The notes below the pieces were generated by a model. That model had not been told where the DNA came from, did no database searches, and worked only from the letters and a program-made list of their open reading frames with translations. From positions 5,114,354 through 5,178,353 of the forward strand of contig NZ_CP048878.1 of NCBI RefSeq assembly GCF_011009015.1: a stretch of DNA of 64,000 nucleotides, read 5' to 3'. Shown piece by piece: positions 17,687 through 26,640 of the stretch. How positions within the stretch are numbered: the first letter of the stretch is position 1; each line of letters starts with the position of its first letter. The DNA is from Spartinivicinus ruber. Lineage in GTDB: Bacteria > Pseudomonadota > Gammaproteobacteria > Pseudomonadales > Zooshikellaceae. The position numbers and the translations under genes were made by a program.

Positions 17687-18529
17687 ATGAAATCATGGCC
17701 TTCAGTGTTGTCAGACTCGTTACAGTTTATACTGACTTCTGCGAAGATAAAAACTCACTTTTTAATAACTATACAGTTATCTTTATTCTTTTGTGTAGCC
17801 AGTACTCATACTGCTGCAAAAGAGTTAAAGCTAGCACTGGGAATGGTTGATTATCCTCCTTATTATTTTCAAGATGATCAAGACACTATTCGGGGTATCT
17901 CTGCTGAAACTGCCCAGAAACTTGCTAAGCAGTTAAACCACAAAATAATATTTAAACGCTATCCTTTTGGGCGAGTAGTTTTATATCTTCAAACAGGAGA
18001 AGCTGATATGGTTTGTCAGTTTTTCAATACTCCTGACAGAGCAAAGGCTGTTATTTATACGGGTGTTCCTCATGCATTTGAATCAGCCTGGATGTTTATC
18101 AAAAAGGGAAGCAATATCAATTATCAAAACAACTTGCAAGAATTAAGTAACTACCGGTTTGGAGGTGTCATTGGTTATTCATTTGGCAAAGCATACGATA
18201 CTGCTAATTACTTAAATAAACAAAATGCGGTTAGTGAGCAGGAGCAAATTAAGATGCTGTTGGCAGGTAGATTTGACATTGCTTTAGGCACCAAGCCTAC
18301 TATTATCTACCACGCAAAGAGAATGCAAGTACTCGATCAGATTGAGTTTTTAACCCCAACACTGGCTGATTCTCCTGTATATATGGCTTTTTCAAGAGCA
18401 AGAGATGACGCTTATGAATTAGCCGCGAAATTTACAGAAGCACTGGTTGAATATAAGAAAACTGACGAATATCGACAACTGCTAAAAAAATATCATTTTG
18501 AATATCCAAAGTTCCCCTCATCTGACTAA
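17687..18529 (+). CDS. Orphan periplasmic solute-binding protein, SBP_bac_3 type
   Basis: The 280-residue protein belongs to the family 3 solute-binding proteins (amino-acid-binding type). After a long N-terminal lead, a hydrophobic export segment lies at about residues 25-44, followed by the mature start KELKLALGMVDYPPYYFQ. Typical features are GISAETAQKLAKQLNHKIIF, an FGRVVLYLQTGEADMVC lobe-1 segment, and a C-terminal VEYKKTDEYRQLLKKY helix. No ABC permease or ATPase gene is adjacent, so it may act as a stand-alone sensor or partner a distant transporter. Ligand unknown. Confidence 0.75.
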   Translation: MKSWPSVLSDSLQFILTSAKIKTHFLITIQLSLFFCVASTHTAAKELKLALGMVDYPPYYFQDDQDTIRGISAETAQKLAKQLNHKIIFKRYPFGRVVLYLQTGEADMVCQFFNTPDRAKAVIYTGVPHAFESAWMFIKKGSNINYQNNLQELSNYRFGGVIGYSFGKAYDTANYLNKQNAVSEQEQIKMLLAGRFDIALGTKPTIIYHAKRMQVLDQIEFLTPTLADSPVYMAFSRARDDAYELAAKFTEALVEYKKTDEYRQLLKKYHFEYPKFPSSD

Positions 18530-18626
18530 GTCTTTTTTTAAACCAGAAATAAAAACTATATTAAGCTATTTTATAGCAAAAAAATCTCCCATCTTAAGTA
18601 AACTTACTTAACAAAAAATTCATTAC

Positions 18627-18813
18627 TATACCGCTCTCGAATAAATTTTAGTGTTTATTGTCCTTGTTAAGCACCAGTCATTTATAAAAATATAAACTCA
18701 TGGAGGGCAAGTCTGATACAAAAAGGCTTGCAATAGCTACTTAAATTTACATAAAAGTGCCACAAGAACTCACCATTCGATGCCCCCTAAAAATCATTCG
18801 CTTTGGCTATATA
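18627..18813 (+). repeat. Intergenic repeat family A, copy C (with central insertion)
   Basis: This copy begins TATACCGCTCTCG and ends CTAAAAATCATTCGCTTTGG then CTATATA. The same start, a central ATAAACTCATGG-like core and the same end occur at 19083-19207 and 36899-37027. This copy is longer because of extra sequence in the middle. It accounts for most of the 306-base gap between the solute-binding gene and the small Zn-ribbon gene. Confidence 0.55.
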
Positions 18814-18835
18814 GTAATGAAGCTTTTTTTTAATA

Positions 18836-19045
18836 TTAGTAATACACTGTATTATTAATATAAAAGTCTTGCTCACACCTAGGGCAATTCGATTTTATTT
18901 CCAGCCCTGATTGGGTTTTTGCAGGAATTAAATCATCATGATCCAAAATATGATACTCTTCAGTATCAATAAAATCGAATCGCATTTTACACGCTGGGCA
19001 ATTCACCCAAAGCTGAACTTTCCACTCAGCAGTCACTGCAACCAT
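18836..19045 (-). CDS. Small protein with two CxxC pairs (zinc-ribbon-like)
   Basis: The 69-residue protein has two cysteine pairs, C16/C19 in NCPACKMRF and C54/C57 in NCPRCEQDF, which would bind one zinc ion as a zinc ribbon. The two knuckles are followed by similar aromatic-containing segments. The start is strongly supported by GGGGGAG five bases before the ATG. It is probably cytoplasmic. The gene is bracketed by two copies of an intergenic repeat (18627-18813 and 19083-19207). I cannot name a function; similar small proteins often support RNA polymerase, tRNA or protein partners. Confidence 0.65.
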   Translation of the reverse strand: MVAVTAEWKVQLWVNCPACKMRFDFIDTEEYHILDHDDLIPAKTQSGLEIKSNCPRCEQDFYINNTVYY

Positions 19046-19082
19046 CTGCTCCCCCTAAATTCTGCCCTTTTGCGAATGGCCT

Positions 19083-19207
19083 TATACTGTTCTCGAGTGT
19101 TTTTTAGCGTTTGTTGTCTTCACGCCTCACCCAATTACCTATTATTTATAAGCTCATGGGGTTTCGTCGCTTGACAGCCTCTCCTAAAAAAACTCGCATC
19201 GACCATA
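19083..19207 (+). repeat. Intergenic repeat family A, copy B
   Basis: About 125 bases that align along their whole length with 36899-37027: both start TATACT, share a TCACCC-AAT core, an AAGCTCATGGGG or AGGCTCATAGGG segment, then CGTCGCTTGA or CGTCACTCGA, then AGCCT and CTAAAAA, and end GACCATA or GACTATA. No reading frame. The rest of the 338-base gap (19208-19383) shows nothing I can name. Confidence 0.6.
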
Positions 19208-19383
19208 TCCTCATGCTTTTTGGATATATACTCCTAGGCATGGGATTTAATTAAACATGTTCGTTCTTATCTAAAGAAATTTACTTTTTAAACTGCCTGT
19301 TGTTATTGGCATCACATAAATAACTAAAAACAAATCTATAATCAAGCAGTCGTATGATTTTTTTTAATTAAAAGATTAATCGC

Positions 19384-20124
19384 TCAAATTATCGCCGTTA
19401 TTGCAGAGGGACAACCACTTCCTTCGACCAATTTTAAGACAGCTACCAACAGCAAAATATCAGCAGCGGGTAATTGATCCAGATGGGCCAGATTTTCAAT
19501 TGCAAGCTTTTGGTTACTTAATAAAGCTTGATTAATACCAAAATGGTTATCATGGGGCGAGTCTAAACCATGGGTGTCAATGCCTAACCCTGCTATTTCT
19601 CGCTGGTGGATTAAAAATTCAACTGCTTGCTGCGATACACTAGGAAACTGGGCAATACCATCAGCTCCTACATTGAAATATTCTTTGGGAGCAAGCCAGT
19701 ACTCAGACCACCCAGTCAACACAAGCAGTACTTCTCCTTTTCGAATCGGACGCTGATGTTGTTCCCAGCGTAATATATCACCAACCGTTAACTGGTAAGT
19801 GACTTCTTCATCAACAGCCTCTCGAATATCAATACACACCGCAGGTAATATCCAGTGGCTGCGTTGCATCGAGGCAATATCATCCCCTTCATCAATAAAA
19901 CTTTTGCTAGCATTCAAGTGAGTCCCACTATGCTCTCCCATAGTAAAACTCCGTAGAAAATAGCCATCTGGCAAGTAATCTGCCACTTGGGTAAAAACAA
20001 CCTTGGGGTCTTCAGACCATAATGGAATATTTGAGTCAATAGAGTGGCTTAAATCAATCTGTTGACGCCCGAGTAGTTGATTAATCCATGCAGTAGGATG
20101 GTGCGCCGCCATATTAATTAACAA
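19384..20124 (-). CDS. Cyclase / kynurenine-formamidase-like hydrolase
   Basis: The 246-residue protein fits the cyclase family (PF04199) that includes kynurenine formamidase and isatin hydrolase, metal-dependent amide or lactam hydrolases. The key motif is EHSGTHLNASKSF (around residue 68); the usual HxGTHxDxPxHF pattern has Asn in place of the Asp and Lys-Ser in place of the Pro-x-His part, so metal binding may differ. Later conserved parts are GIDTHGLDSPHD and HFGINQALLSNQ. It is the last gene of a minus-strand series that starts with the sugar transporter. A second start at 20112 is possible. Substrate unknown. Confidence 0.75.
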   Translation of the reverse strand: MLINMAAHHPTAWINQLLGRQQIDLSHSIDSNIPLWSEDPKVVFTQVADYLPDGYFLRSFTMGEHSGTHLNASKSFIDEGDDIASMQRSHWILPAVCIDIREAVDEEVTYQLTVGDILRWEQHQRPIRKGEVLLVLTGWSEYWLAPKEYFNVGADGIAQFPSVSQQAVEFLIHQREIAGLGIDTHGLDSPHDNHFGINQALLSNQKLAIENLAHLDQLPAADILLLVAVLKLVEGSGCPSAITAII

Positions 20125-20155
20125 TTTTGATTATGATGTTAGCGGAAGTTTTAAC

Positions 20156-20803
20156 TTATGATCTTTCTACCACACTTAAAATATCATCTTCTTTGACAAC
20201 TTCATACAGGCCTTGCTCTAACCCATCTGCATACTTTTTCAGCAGTGCAGCAAACGAGTCGGCTAACACCTCCCGATATAGAGGCTCTTTATAGTCAATA
20301 AATATTTGCCCGGCTTTTCCTTTAGGGGTTGGGTTTAAATCAATAAATACTTCATTATGGCCTGGATCTGCTGCAATGGGAATCCATCGCTCATCATAAA
20401 AAATCGGCTGCACTTCTGGGCACTGAGCAGATAATTTCTGTAATGTTTGGTCATCATCCAAGTCTTCAACACAAACAATTAATTGATTTCGGTAAGCAAC
20501 TATTTCTTCTGTTGGTAATAAATCACCATGAAATGGCATAATTCCACAGACCAAAGGAGCATCTTCATCCAGGTCATCATCCTCTTCAAGAGAACCCGGA
20601 TCACAACGCAAGCTTCCTTCTCCATCATGAATGGCTAAAAAAGCTTTATAATCTTCTGGTAAACTTAAACCAATTGCTGCTTCCAGCTGTTTAATCGCAA
20701 CATCACTGGCCCCTTGACCCAAGTTTGTTAAAAACGCAGGTTCATGTTGCTTAAACCAAATTTCAATCCGTTGCCATTGTTGCTGAACAGAAGTTATCGT
20801 CAT
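20156..20803 (-). CDS. SMI1/KNR4 family protein
   Basis: The 215-residue cytoplasmic protein matches the SMI1/KNR4 (SUKH) family: IKQLEAAIGLSLPEDYKAFLAIHDGEGSL is followed by an acidic run, then GIMPFHGDLLPTEEIVAYRNQL and a WIPIAADPGHNEVFIDLNP core. Bacterial members are often immunity proteins for polymorphic toxins, but many are free-standing with unknown roles. No toxin gene is adjacent here; neighbours are a cyclase and a small unknown gene, all on the minus strand. I give the family only. Confidence 0.8.
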   Translation of the reverse strand: MTITSVQQQWQRIEIWFKQHEPAFLTNLGQGASDVAIKQLEAAIGLSLPEDYKAFLAIHDGEGSLRCDPGSLEEDDDLDEDAPLVCGIMPFHGDLLPTEEIVAYRNQLIVCVEDLDDDQTLQKLSAQCPEVQPIFYDERWIPIAADPGHNEVFIDLNPTPKGKAGQIFIDYKEPLYREVLADSFAALLKKYADGLEQGLYEVVKEDDILSVVERS

Positions 20804-20875
20804 AACACTCTTGTCACTTCAGCGGGATAGCCTTATTTACTATATGGTGTTATTAAAACACCTGATAATAAAACA

Positions 20876-20906
20876 AAAGTGCAGCTTCTTATCCAAGCTG
20901 CACTTT
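20876..20906 (-). terminator. Rho-independent terminator on the minus strand
   Basis: AAAGTGCAGCTT (20876-20887) and AAGCTGCACTTT (20895-20906) form a perfect 12-bp stem with a 7-base loop. Read on the minus strand, the stem is followed by TGTTTTATT. It lies 75 bases past the stop of the gene at 20981-21283 and would end transcripts coming from the nag side. Confidence 0.75.
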
Positions 20907-20980
20907 CTAAGTGTAGTGCTCAACACCAATACATTACAAAAAATAAAGCAAATTAAGTGATTGCAAACTGTACTGTAGTG

Positions 20981-21283
20981 TTACTCACCTTCACCAATTG
21001 GCTCTTTGGAGGTGGATAAAAAGCCTCTACCTTGAGCAAAATAGATATAAACAGGCTTTTCATTACGGAGCACATCTAAGATATTTTCAAACATGGCAGA
21101 AGGCATGTGCATATAAATGATATCACCACGTTGATAGTCGTTCTCATACTCCATGCCAGCATCATTAAACCGCAAAAATGCATTGGTTTTACCATCATTG
21201 CCATATAAAGCAATTTGTGCCCTGTTGGTTTGGTAACCCTCTGGGCCCCCATAAAATAAAACATGGTAACTCTTGACTTCCAT
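20981..21283 (-). CDS. Small unknown protein downstream of nagK
   Basis: The 100-residue protein is not recognised. It starts MEVKSYHVLFYGGPEGYQTN and contains a RGDIIYMHMPSAMFENILDVL segment and a closing QGRGFLSTSKEP. It has no export signal and looks like a compact alpha/beta protein. I chose the ATG at 21283, which has AAGGAG six bases upstream; the ATG at 21289 would directly abut that site. It is followed by a good terminator and preceded by nagK 110 bases away. Confidence 0.6.
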   Translation of the reverse strand: MEVKSYHVLFYGGPEGYQTNRAQIALYGNDGKTNAFLRFNDAGMEYENDYQRGDIIYMHMPSAMFENILDVLRNEKPVYIYFAQGRGFLSTSKEPIGEGE

Positions 21284-21393
21284 TGTCATCTCCTTATGTA
21301 AGACAGATTATACCCTTCACTTTGGCTAAAGTAAGCTTACCACTAGCCTCATCTCAGCTTAGCAGGCAGTCATTACACTTCAAGTACTGAAGG

Positions 21394-22305
21394 CTATTGG
21401 GCTGTCCAGCCCAAATAGGCAGCCCCTCTTACCCCACTATCTCCACCAAACTGACTTGCTTGTAGGGTGGTGGAAGTATTGCCAATCAAGGTATATTTTT
21501 GCCAGCGTGAAATAACAGCCGGGTAAAACTCAGCTACTTGAGACACTCCCCCACCTAAAATGATGACATCAGGATCAATAAAATTAACTAGCATTGCCAA
21601 ACTGGCTGCTAGACATTCTATATAGCTATCAACTGCCTTAGAAACAATTGGCTCTCTCTGGCGCCAAGCATCAACCGCAGCTTCAGCACTGATAGTTTGC
21701 TCTGTAAAACACCTCACCAACTTTCGTAAACCGGAACCTGAAATATAGGTATCGATACAGCCCACGCGACCACAATTGCAATGTAAGGTGGGTAAATTCA
21801 ATTGTTCAACTGTAGAGGGATAACTAAGCAAAGGTAGGGGTTGATGTCCCCACTCCCCAGTAAGACCATGCTTTCCTTCGACTAGCTGGCCATTAACAAT
21901 TAGACTACCTCCAACCCCTGTACCTAATACCGTAGCAAATACTGTTTTGCTTTTATCTGCATCGACAGCAACTGCCTCTGCAATACCAAAACAATGGGCA
22001 TCATTGGTCACCACTAACTTTCGCTTTAATCTTAGCTGCAACTGTTGTTTAAATGGTTGCTGATTAATCGCTGGAACATTAGCTGCGAGCCAAAGCTCAC
22101 CATTAACACAACCTGGAGCCCCTACACCAACTGTGCCAGTTTGACCATACTGTTGATCATGCTGGTAAACCAGTTGCTCAATTAAGTCCAACAACTCAGT
22201 AAACCCACTAGGTGTAGCAACCCGCTGATACGCTATTTGATTAAATTGCTGATCAAACACAGCAAAACTTATTTTGGTACCACCAATATCAAACCCATAG
22301 TGCAT
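21394..22305 (-). CDS. nagK: N-acetylglucosamine kinase, ROK family
   Basis: The 303-residue protein is a ROK-family sugar kinase: the ATP-binding DIGGTKISFAVFD starts at residue 5, VGAPGCVNG and TVLGTGVGGSLIVNG follow, and the zinc-binding CNCGRVGCIDTYISGSGL cluster lies near residue 175. Its place 20 bases after nagA makes GlcNAc the likely substrate: ATP plus cytosolic GlcNAc gives GlcNAc-6-phosphate for NagA. A kinase is needed because sugar taken up by an ABC transporter arrives unphosphorylated, unlike in PTS uptake. This fits the ABC genes just upstream. Confidence 0.85.
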   Translation of the reverse strand: MHYGFDIGGTKISFAVFDQQFNQIAYQRVATPSGFTELLDLIEQLVYQHDQQYGQTGTVGVGAPGCVNGELWLAANVPAINQQPFKQQLQLRLKRKLVVTNDAHCFGIAEAVAVDADKSKTVFATVLGTGVGGSLIVNGQLVEGKHGLTGEWGHQPLPLLSYPSTVEQLNLPTLHCNCGRVGCIDTYISGSGLRKLVRCFTEQTISAEAAVDAWRQREPIVSKAVDSYIECLAASLAMLVNFIDPDVIILGGGVSQVAEFYPAVISRWQKYTLIGNTSTTLQASQFGGDSGVRGAAYLGWTAQ

Positions 22306-22325
22306 TAATTAAACTTCCATCAAAA

Positions 22326-23489
22326 TCATTCATTTGGCATTTTTTTATTCTTGAAAACAACACCATCACTCACCGTAGCCAATACATCGAGTGTTTTATC
22401 CAATACCGTTACACAAGCGCGAAAACCAGGTTTCAGCTTACCTAATTGTTGATCTTGATTAATAGCAGCTGCAGGGTATAAAGAGGCCATTCGTAAAGCT
22501 TCTGTTAAATTAGCAGTTGTCATTTGTAGGATATTCTTCACTGCTTGGTTCATCCCTAAGTGCGCACCCGCCAACACCCCTTGCTGATTAATACAACGGC
22601 CTTTACTGACTTCTATTCGCTCTCCGTTTAACATAAACCCATTACAATCATTAGCTCCAACTGTCGCCATCGCGTCAGTTACTAAAAATACTTTACCTGC
22701 TGGCTTGCATTTAATAGCCAATTGCATATTGGTAGGGTGAACATGGTAACCATCAGCAATAATATCAACCCAGACCTGATCATTGGTGAGTGCCGCACCA
22801 ACCAAACCTGGCTCACGAGTTGTCACTGGTGACATGGCATTATAAAGATGAGTAACACCCGTTATACCAGCTTTAAATCCCGTATTCGCTTGCTGTTCTG
22901 TAGCATTAGAGTGCCCAGCAAATAAAATAACTCCTTTAGTAATCAATTGTTTAATAATTGACTCACTGGTAAGCTCTGGTGCCAATGTCATTAACATAAT
23001 GCCACTGCCCAATTTAGGTAAGTGGCTGACTATCCCTGTTGCCAACTGACACATCAACTGGGGTTGATGTGCTCCTTTTCGTTGTGGATTTAAAAATGGC
23101 CCTTCCAGGTGTATACCTAAAATACCTGGCAAATGACGTTTAATTGCCTCATTGACAACACCAACGGCCTGTTCCATTAACTGCCAGGGTGCGGTAATTA
23201 AAGTAGGCAGCATCATGGTAGTACCATATTGGCGATGTGCTACCAACATTTTTTCTAAAGTCTTTAGGGAGGGATCATTATTAAATAATATCCCGCCACC
23301 ACCATTAACCTGTAAGTCAATAAACCCTGGTACTAGCATACCATCATAGGTAAATTGCATGAGTTCTGGAGGTAGCTCAGAAGTAGGCAACACTGCTTTT
23401 ATTTTTGTATCAGCAACCCAAAGAGCATAATCTTCATACCAATGTTCACCATCAAATAGTTGAGGGGCCAGTAAGACATATTCACTCAT
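22326..23489 (-). CDS. nagA: N-acetylglucosamine-6-phosphate deacetylase
   Basis: The 387-residue enzyme has the NagA features: VPGFIDLQVNGGGG near residue 55, HLEGPFLNPQRKGAH with the metal-binding Glu, the histidine-containing FAGHSNATEQQ and THLYNAMSP segments, the substrate-contacting DGYHVHP and the catalytic Asp in LVTDAMATVG. It hydrolyses GlcNAc-6-phosphate to glucosamine-6-phosphate and acetate in the cytoplasm. Its start overlaps the nagB stop by four bases (ATGA), which shows tight coupling. Confidence 0.93.
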   Translation of the reverse strand: MSEYVLLAPQLFDGEHWYEDYALWVADTKIKAVLPTSELPPELMQFTYDGMLVPGFIDLQVNGGGGILFNNDPSLKTLEKMLVAHRQYGTTMMLPTLITAPWQLMEQAVGVVNEAIKRHLPGILGIHLEGPFLNPQRKGAHQPQLMCQLATGIVSHLPKLGSGIMLMTLAPELTSESIIKQLITKGVILFAGHSNATEQQANTGFKAGITGVTHLYNAMSPVTTREPGLVGAALTNDQVWVDIIADGYHVHPTNMQLAIKCKPAGKVFLVTDAMATVGANDCNGFMLNGERIEVSKGRCINQQGVLAGAHLGMNQAVKNILQMTTANLTEALRMASLYPAAAINQDQQLGKLKPGFRACVTVLDKTLDVLATVSDGVVFKNKKMPNE

Positions 23490-24286
23490 TGACCTAAATC
23501 CACGTATTGAGTGGAAAAAGTATCACTGGCTTGCTTAGCAAATTGATAATAGTCTCGCATGGTCAGTTCACTTGCGGCTTGTTGATCTAAAACAATGGTC
23601 GCATATTGGTGTAGTTGTAAACAAGACGCAGGACACATTGCACAAACAGGCCCTTCAATCATAGCTTTTACAGCCCTCGCCTTATTAACCCCGGTAGCCA
23701 ACAATAATAACTGTTTTGCTTGCAGAATAGTTTTTATACCCATTGTAATGGCATGAGTAGGCTGTTGCTCTATAGCATCAAAAAAGCGCTGGTTATCTGC
23801 TTGAGTTGCTCTGGTCAGCGCTTTAACCCGTGTAATAGAATTCAAGCTGGAAGTAGGCTCATTAAAGCCAATGTGACCATTTCGTCCAATACCTAACAGC
23901 TGTAAATCAATTCCACCTTTATTTTGAATCTGCTGCTCATAACAAATAGCGGCATGATAAACATTCTCTACATCACCACAAGGAATATGTGTGTTAGCAG
24001 GATTAATATCAATGAAGTCAAATAGCCGGGTTTTCATATAATAATGATAGCTTTGATGATGATTTGCTGAAATCCCAACGTATTCGTCTAAATTAAAAGT
24101 GATAATTTGGCTAAATGATAAGCGCTGTTGCTGATAGCGTTTAATTAATTCATTATATAAAGCCAGAGGCGTGCTGCCTGTAGCCAATCCCAATACTGCT
24201 GTAGGCTTAGCTCTTATTAAAGCCTCACATAAATCTGCCCCATAACAGGCCACATGATCCGGTGTTGGTAGAATTATAATTTCCAT
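23486..24286 (-). CDS. nagB: Glucosamine-6-phosphate deaminase
   Basis: The 266-residue protein matches NagB: ATGSTPLALYNELIKRY near residue 35, the substrate motif FNLDEYVGI, the active-site segment LLGIGRNGHIGFNEPTSSL around residue 130, and KARAVKAMIEGPV late. It converts glucosamine-6-phosphate to fructose-6-phosphate and ammonia. Length is normal for the family. It lies between the ABC ATPase gene (124 bases upstream) and nagA (overlapping), so import and breakdown are probably transcribed together. Confidence 0.95.
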   Translation of the reverse strand: MEIIILPTPDHVACYGADLCEALIRAKPTAVLGLATGSTPLALYNELIKRYQQQRLSFSQIITFNLDEYVGISANHHQSYHYYMKTRLFDFIDINPANTHIPCGDVENVYHAAICYEQQIQNKGGIDLQLLGIGRNGHIGFNEPTSSLNSITRVKALTRATQADNQRFFDAIEQQPTHAITMGIKTILQAKQLLLLATGVNKARAVKAMIEGPVCAMCPASCLQLHQYATIVLDQQAASELTMRDYYQFAKQASDTFSTQYVDLGQ

Positions 24287-24410
24287 TAATTAACCACCAG
24301 TGCCTTTTTTCCCTTCACGAATTATATTCAGGTTACTCCCAGTCAATCGACTGATGCACCTAAAAGCAAGTCATATTGGGTATACTAAAATTTCCTTTAG
24401 TCTATTTTTT

Positions 24411-25550
24411 TTAAACCAGCTGGGCTGACTGCTCTTTTTCAATAACTGTTGACTTCATAGATTCATTTACTGATGTTTTCAATGACTGACCATTTTCAGC
24501 AAATAAATGTACACGAGATAAATTCAGTTTTAATCCTACAGATTGTCCCACAAAACAAGGCTGATCAGCAGTTATTCGCACTACCAAATTATAGTCATCA
24601 GCTAAATTAACATAAAGATAGCTATCACAGCCAAGAGCTTCTTTCATAATTATTTTTCCTACCAACTCAGCCTGCTGATGATTACTCATCAATTCAATAT
24701 CTTCAGGCCTTACTCCCAGCTTTACTTTTTTTACTTTTTCATTTAACTGCCAGGGCCATTTTATAGGCTTAAATAAATAAGAAGTAAGAGTAACTTTCCG
24801 GTTATCTGTTGTTAACTCGGCGGGTAATAGATTAATTTTTGGTGAGCCAATAAACTCAGCTATAAATTGATTTGCTGGCTGGTGATATAAAGTCAGTGGT
24901 TCACCGACTTGTTCTATTTTTCCTTCATTTAATACAACAATTCGATCTGCAAGAGTCATAGCCTCTACTTGATCATGGGTAACATAAATCATTGTTGAAG
25001 ATAAACGACGATGCAATTTTGCCAGCTCCAGTCTTACCTCTGTGCGTAATGCTGCATCCAAATTAGAAAGTGGTTCATCCAACAAAAATACTTTTGGTTT
25101 TCTCACCATTGCACGACCAATAGCCACTCGCTGTCGCTGCCCCCCGGATAATTCTGCAGGTTTTCGGTTTAAATATTTTTCTAATCTTAATACTTTAGCC
25201 GCTTCAGCCAGTCGTTGCTCTATTTCAGGTTTCTTCAATTTTGCTTGCTTTAATGCAAGTGCCATATTATTAAAGACAGTTAAATGAGGGTATAAAGCAT
25301 ATGTTTGAAAAACCATCCCTATCCCCCTCTTTGCCGGTGGTAATTTACTAACATCCTGATTATCGATAATAATGTTACCTGTTGTTTGTTGTTCTAAACC
25401 AGCAATCATTCTTAACAGAGTAGACTTACCGCAGCCTGATGGCCCAACAAAAGCCACAAACTCACCTTCAGCAATGGAAAGGTCAATATTTTCCATTACA
25501 GTAACACGATTATAGGTTTTACTGATGTTTGTTAGTTGGATAGTAGACAT
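24411..25550 (-). CDS. Sugar ABC transporter ATPase, MalK/UgpC type
   Basis: The 379-residue ATPase has Walker A GPSGCGKST (residues 36-44), Q-loop, signature LSGGQRQR, Walker B VFLLDEPLSNLD and the switch histidine in VTHDQ. The C-terminal 140 residues form the regulatory OB/TOBE domain of the MalK/UgpC group (KLGVRPEDIEL). It powers the carbohydrate importer formed by the three genes upstream. Given nagBAK directly downstream, the most likely substrate is GlcNAc or a chitooligosaccharide. MalK-type ATPases sometimes serve several importers, so specificity lies with the binding protein. Confidence 0.9.
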   Translation of the reverse strand: MSTIQLTNISKTYNRVTVMENIDLSIAEGEFVAFVGPSGCGKSTLLRMIAGLEQQTTGNIIIDNQDVSKLPPAKRGIGMVFQTYALYPHLTVFNNMALALKQAKLKKPEIEQRLAEAAKVLRLEKYLNRKPAELSGGQRQRVAIGRAMVRKPKVFLLDEPLSNLDAALRTEVRLELAKLHRRLSSTMIYVTHDQVEAMTLADRIVVLNEGKIEQVGEPLTLYHQPANQFIAEFIGSPKINLLPAELTTDNRKVTLTSYLFKPIKWPWQLNEKVKKVKLGVRPEDIELMSNHQQAELVGKIIMKEALGCDSYLYVNLADDYNLVVRITADQPCFVGQSVGLKLNLSRVHLFAENGQSLKTSVNESMKSTVIEKEQSAQLV

Positions 25551-25564
25551 GCCTTAACCTTTAT

Positions 25565-26401
25565 TTATTTGACTGCTCCCGACGTAATTCCCCTAATTAA
25601 TTGCTTGGAGAAAATAATATACAATATCAATACCGGTACTAATGCTAATGTAAGCGCAGACAATACTGCATTCCAGTTTGTTACAAACTGGCCAATAAAC
25701 TGTTGAGTACCTAATGTCACAGTTTTTACTCCATCACCTGGAGCCAAAATTAGTGGAAACCATAAATCATTCCAAATAGGAATCATGGTAAATACCGCCA
25801 CAGTAGCAAGTGCAGGCCTAATCAATGGAAGCACTATTCGAAAAAATATGGCGTATTCACTTAAGCCATCAACTCGAGCAGCATTTTTTAAATCTGATGA
25901 TAGTTGCCGCATGAACTCCGTTAAGATAAAAACTGACAGTGGTAACCCTTGTGCAATATAAACACAAATTAGTGCAAATAATGTATTCTCTATTCCAACA
26001 TCAACAACAAGTTCTAAAATACCAACAGTTCCCAAACGAATAGGAATCATGATGCCAATTGCCAAATAAAGCCCAATTACCACATTGCCTTTAAAACTAT
26101 ATTCAGCTAATGCATATGCCGCCATAGCACCTAATAACAATACAAAAACCAAAGCAGCTACCATTACAATTATACTATTCGCAAAATAGCCAAAAAAATC
26201 TCCTTGCTCTAACACAATTTGATAACCAACCAAGGAAAAGCTTTCACTCGTTGGAGGCAGCATTGGCTCCTTGAAAATATATTTCTTTGTCTTAAGTGAG
26301 TTTATAATGACCAACACCAATGGCACAGTGCAAATCAAAGCATAAACAATCAGTATCAAATGTACGGATATATGATTGATGAAATTGTTTCTTTTACTCA
26401 T
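25565..26401 (-). CDS. Sugar ABC transporter permease, MalG type
   Basis: The 278-residue membrane protein has six predicted helices and the MalG-type coupling motif LKNAARVDGLSEYAIFFRIVLPLIRPAL. I start it at the ATG at 26401 (MSKRNNFINH), which has GGAG nine bases upstream; a longer frame from 26542 would add 47 residues with no resemblance to the family and without a clear ribosome site. It pairs with the permease at 26641-27564. The 239-base gap between the two permease genes is larger than is usual in such operons and holds a loose GGGCAT/ATGCCC inverted repeat. Confidence 0.88.
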   Translation of the reverse strand: MSKRNNFINHISVHLILIVYALICTVPLVLVIINSLKTKKYIFKEPMLPPTSESFSLVGYQIVLEQGDFFGYFANSIIVMVAALVFVLLLGAMAAYALAEYSFKGNVVIGLYLAIGIMIPIRLGTVGILELVVDVGIENTLFALICVYIAQGLPLSVFILTEFMRQLSSDLKNAARVDGLSEYAIFFRIVLPLIRPALATVAVFTMIPIWNDLWFPLILAPGDGVKTVTLGTQQFIGQFVTNWNAVLSALTLALVPVLILYIIFSKQLIRGITSGAVK

Positions 26402-26640
26402 TAAAATAAGCTCCTTTTTTTCAGGATGCTTTTTATTATTGATAACATATTTTAAACCCTTATCCACTTTAGGTTTGGCGAAAACTAGCGGACAAAGGGC
26501 ATTCTGTAGCTGCAACAAGGATGCCCATTTAGCTTTTGACAACCCCGGGTTGATGCTTCAAAAGCAGAGGAAACATAGTCTGTTATTCCATATCAGACAC
26601 CAAGCTTATTTTCAAAAGACATTCGTAAAACTAGTTGTAG

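Noticed and set aside
20156-20803. SMI1/KNR4 protein as an immunity gene of a local toxin.
   Set aside because: No toxin gene lies beside it; neighbours are a cyclase and nag-related genes.
26402-26542. N-terminal extension of the MalG-type permease by 47 residues.
   Set aside because: The extension is unlike permease N termini and the ATG at 26401 has a better ribosome binding site.
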